A DNA stretch of 43,188 nucleotides from an uncultured Chloroflexota bacterium (GTDB lineage Bacteria; Chloroflexota; Limnocylindria; Limnocylindrales; CSP1-4). Where the stretch lies: assembly GCA_903925955.1 (NCBI GenBank), contig CAIYHO010000136.1:1-43188 (forward strand), read 5' to 3'. Both the position numbers and the translations under genes were made by a program. Under the pieces are notes generated by a model. That model was not told the origin of the DNA. It ran no database searches and was given only the letters and a program-made list of their open reading frames with translations. This document shows positions 42,083 to 43,188 of the stretch, piece after piece; the first letter of the stretch is position 1, and each line of letters begins with the position of its first letter.

Positions 42083-43188
42083 CTAGTGGGCCCTGATCAC
42101 CTTGACCGTGGTGGTTGCCCACGACCGGCCAAAGACCTCGAGGTAGCTGCCAGCCGGCGCCGCCACGGATCTCGCGTTCCCGGTGCCGGCCGCAATCACC
42201 GCAAGGCTGGCGTCGTACAGCTTCCAGGCGCCCCGGCCCCTGATCACGAGTGTCGAGCTGACCGCAATGGAGCGCCACTCCGCGTAGCCCTCCTTGCCAA
42301 TCCGCACTGTGCTGACGCCGGACGAGAGCGCCGGGACAGATGCAATTGGCCGAGCCACGGCACTCCCGGTGCGCAGCCACTCCTCAGACCCTCGCCTGAA
42401 GAAGGTCACGTCCGCGAGGTCGCGGCCCTGCGCCGTCGGAATGACGAGGAACATCGCGCCAAGCGTGGTGCTTGTACTCGGGTCCACCACGGTGAGCGCG
42501 TTGCCGCCGCCGTTGCCGTCCAGCCCCACATACCCCGGCAGATTGGGGATGGCAGCAATGCTGACCGTGGGCGGCATGCCCCAGTTTGTGGACGTGGCGA
42601 CATCGGTCACGACGAGCCAAGTCTTGCCAAGGCGTGCTTGCCACGCCGCCGCAAGAGGCTTGCCGGGAAGCACCCGCTCTCCGAGCAGGATGTCGGTGCG
42701 GTAATGGCCGTATCCGGCGCGCTGCCGGAGGTCCAGATACTGGCGGCCCCAGGCTGTCACCACGCGGAACGAAGTGCCCTTTGCGTCCGTGGCCCAGAAC
42801 GCGCCATCTGAGCGGAGCGTGAAGGCTGCCGGGTTCACCGCCCAGGCGTTCCCGTTGAGAGGCGAGAAGCTCAGCGCTCCAGCCCCGTCGGCCGTCACGC
42901 GGAAGGTGCCGCCCCCAGCGCCGTAGATCCCGACAATGGCTGCCAGTTGGGCAGACGTCGGGGTCTCCGTTGGCAGGGTGGTGGCCTCCAGAACTGCCGG
43001 CATCTGTGCCAGCACGCCCTGGTCAACAAGGGCATGGAGCAGGATCCGCTCGGCGAGGTCCTCCTCCGGGCCGGAGTTGAGCGTGTAGCCGGCCCCCTCC
43101 ACGATGACAGCAAGCTGCTGGTCGGGCGCGAGCAGGAAGGCGGCGTGGTAGGCGGCCGTGTCGCCGCCCTTCATCCAGCCGGTGATGC
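42083..43188 (-). CDS. serine hydrolase (beta-lactamase class C-like), N-terminal part beyond window edge
   Basis: The frame is open to the right edge of the window, so about 368 C-terminal residues are visible. The first residues read ITGWMKGGDTAAYHAAFLLA, matching the third conserved element (H/KTG followed by G and a small-residue strand) of class C beta-lactamases and related D-aminopeptidases or esterases; the SxxK and YxN motifs must lie beyond the edge. About 300 residues of mixed beta structure follow (YGAGGGTFRVTADGAGALSF and later), which resembles the lipocalin-like C-terminal extension of some family members. It probably acts outside the cytoplasm. Confidence 0.7.
   Translation of the reverse strand, partial: ITGWMKGGDTAAYHAAFLLAPDQQLAVIVEGAGYTLNSGPEEDLAERILLHALVDQGVLAQMPAVLEATTLPTETPTSAQLAAIVGIYGAGGGTFRVTADGAGALSFSPLNGNAWAVNPAAFTLRSDGAFWATDAKGTSFRVVTAWGRQYLDLRQRAGYGHYRTDILLGERVLPGKPLAAAWQARLGKTWLVVTDVATSTNWGMPPTVSIAAIPNLPGYVGLDGNGGGNALTVVDPSTSTTLGAMFLVIPTAQGRDLADVTFFRRGSEEWLRTGSAVARPIASVPALSSGVSTVRIGKEGYAEWRSIAVSSTLVIRGRGAWKLYDASLAVIAAGTGNARSVAAPAGSYLEVFGRSWATTTVKVIRAH

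Overview
The window is a GC-rich bacterial chromosome segment. The third codon position is so G/C-biased that long antisense ORFs shadow most real genes. GTG and TTG starts are common, Shine-Dalgarno (SD) sequences of GGAGG type are frequent, and a few genes look leaderless (TANNNT, six bases, then ATG). The gene set includes lipoproteins with classical lipoboxes, DrrAB-type ABC export, a glutaminyl-tRNA synthetase and a tRNA-Gln with encoded CCA. This fits a GC-rich environmental bacterium. My best guess is a member of Chloroflexota (for example the Limnocylindria side), with a deep actinobacterial-like lineage as the alternative; this is an inference, since no marker phylogeny could be run.

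Layout. 1-1.9 kb: a MoxR-type AAA+ ATPase coupled to an unknown protein that runs off the left edge. 2.3-5.9 kb: a histone-deacetylase-fold amidohydrolase, then about 850 bp of repeat-rich non-coding DNA (C-rich tract, 25-bp inverted repeats, a two-unit mosaic minisatellite), then a DrrA/DrrB ABC exporter. 6-9.2 kb: a SAM methyltransferase and a membrane NarL-type two-component pair. 9.3-14.7 kb: two small membrane proteins, a 1024-residue secreted or membrane protein built like a polymorphic toxin, and an unknown 372-residue protein. 14.7-21.2 kb: a lipoprotein, an endonuclease/exonuclease/phosphatase-fold protein, a small RelA/SpoT-type HD hydrolase, a DoxX-like membrane protein, acetoacetyl-CoA synthetase and a second lipoprotein.

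21.4-31.7 kb is one overlapping chemosensory operon: cheW, cheR-TPR, cheW, mcp, cheA-REC, cheB, then a hybrid kinase with three receiver domains. No separate cheY and no flagellar or pilus gene is seen, so an alternative (non-flagellar) output is likely. 31.7-34.4 kb: glnS behind tRNA-Gln(CUG), and a PIN/Phd toxin-antitoxin pair with a leaderless promoter and REP-like palindromes. 34.6-37.4 kb: metX and metY, preceded by what looks like a ribosome-mediated attenuator with a 28-codon leader peptide containing Met-Cys-Met. 37.4-40.7 kb: repeat and hairpin-rich spacer, a small secreted repeat protein and an OmpR/histidine kinase pair. 40.8-43.2 kb: an AcuI/YhdH-type oxidoreductase and the C-terminal part of a serine hydrolase that runs off the right edge.

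The most interesting points are the metYX leader attenuator, the toxin-like 1024-residue protein and its co-transcribed neighbours, the palindromic site shared by two promoter regions 13 kb apart, and the repeat architecture at 3.5-4.0 kb, 34.4-34.6 kb and 37.5-37.9 kb.
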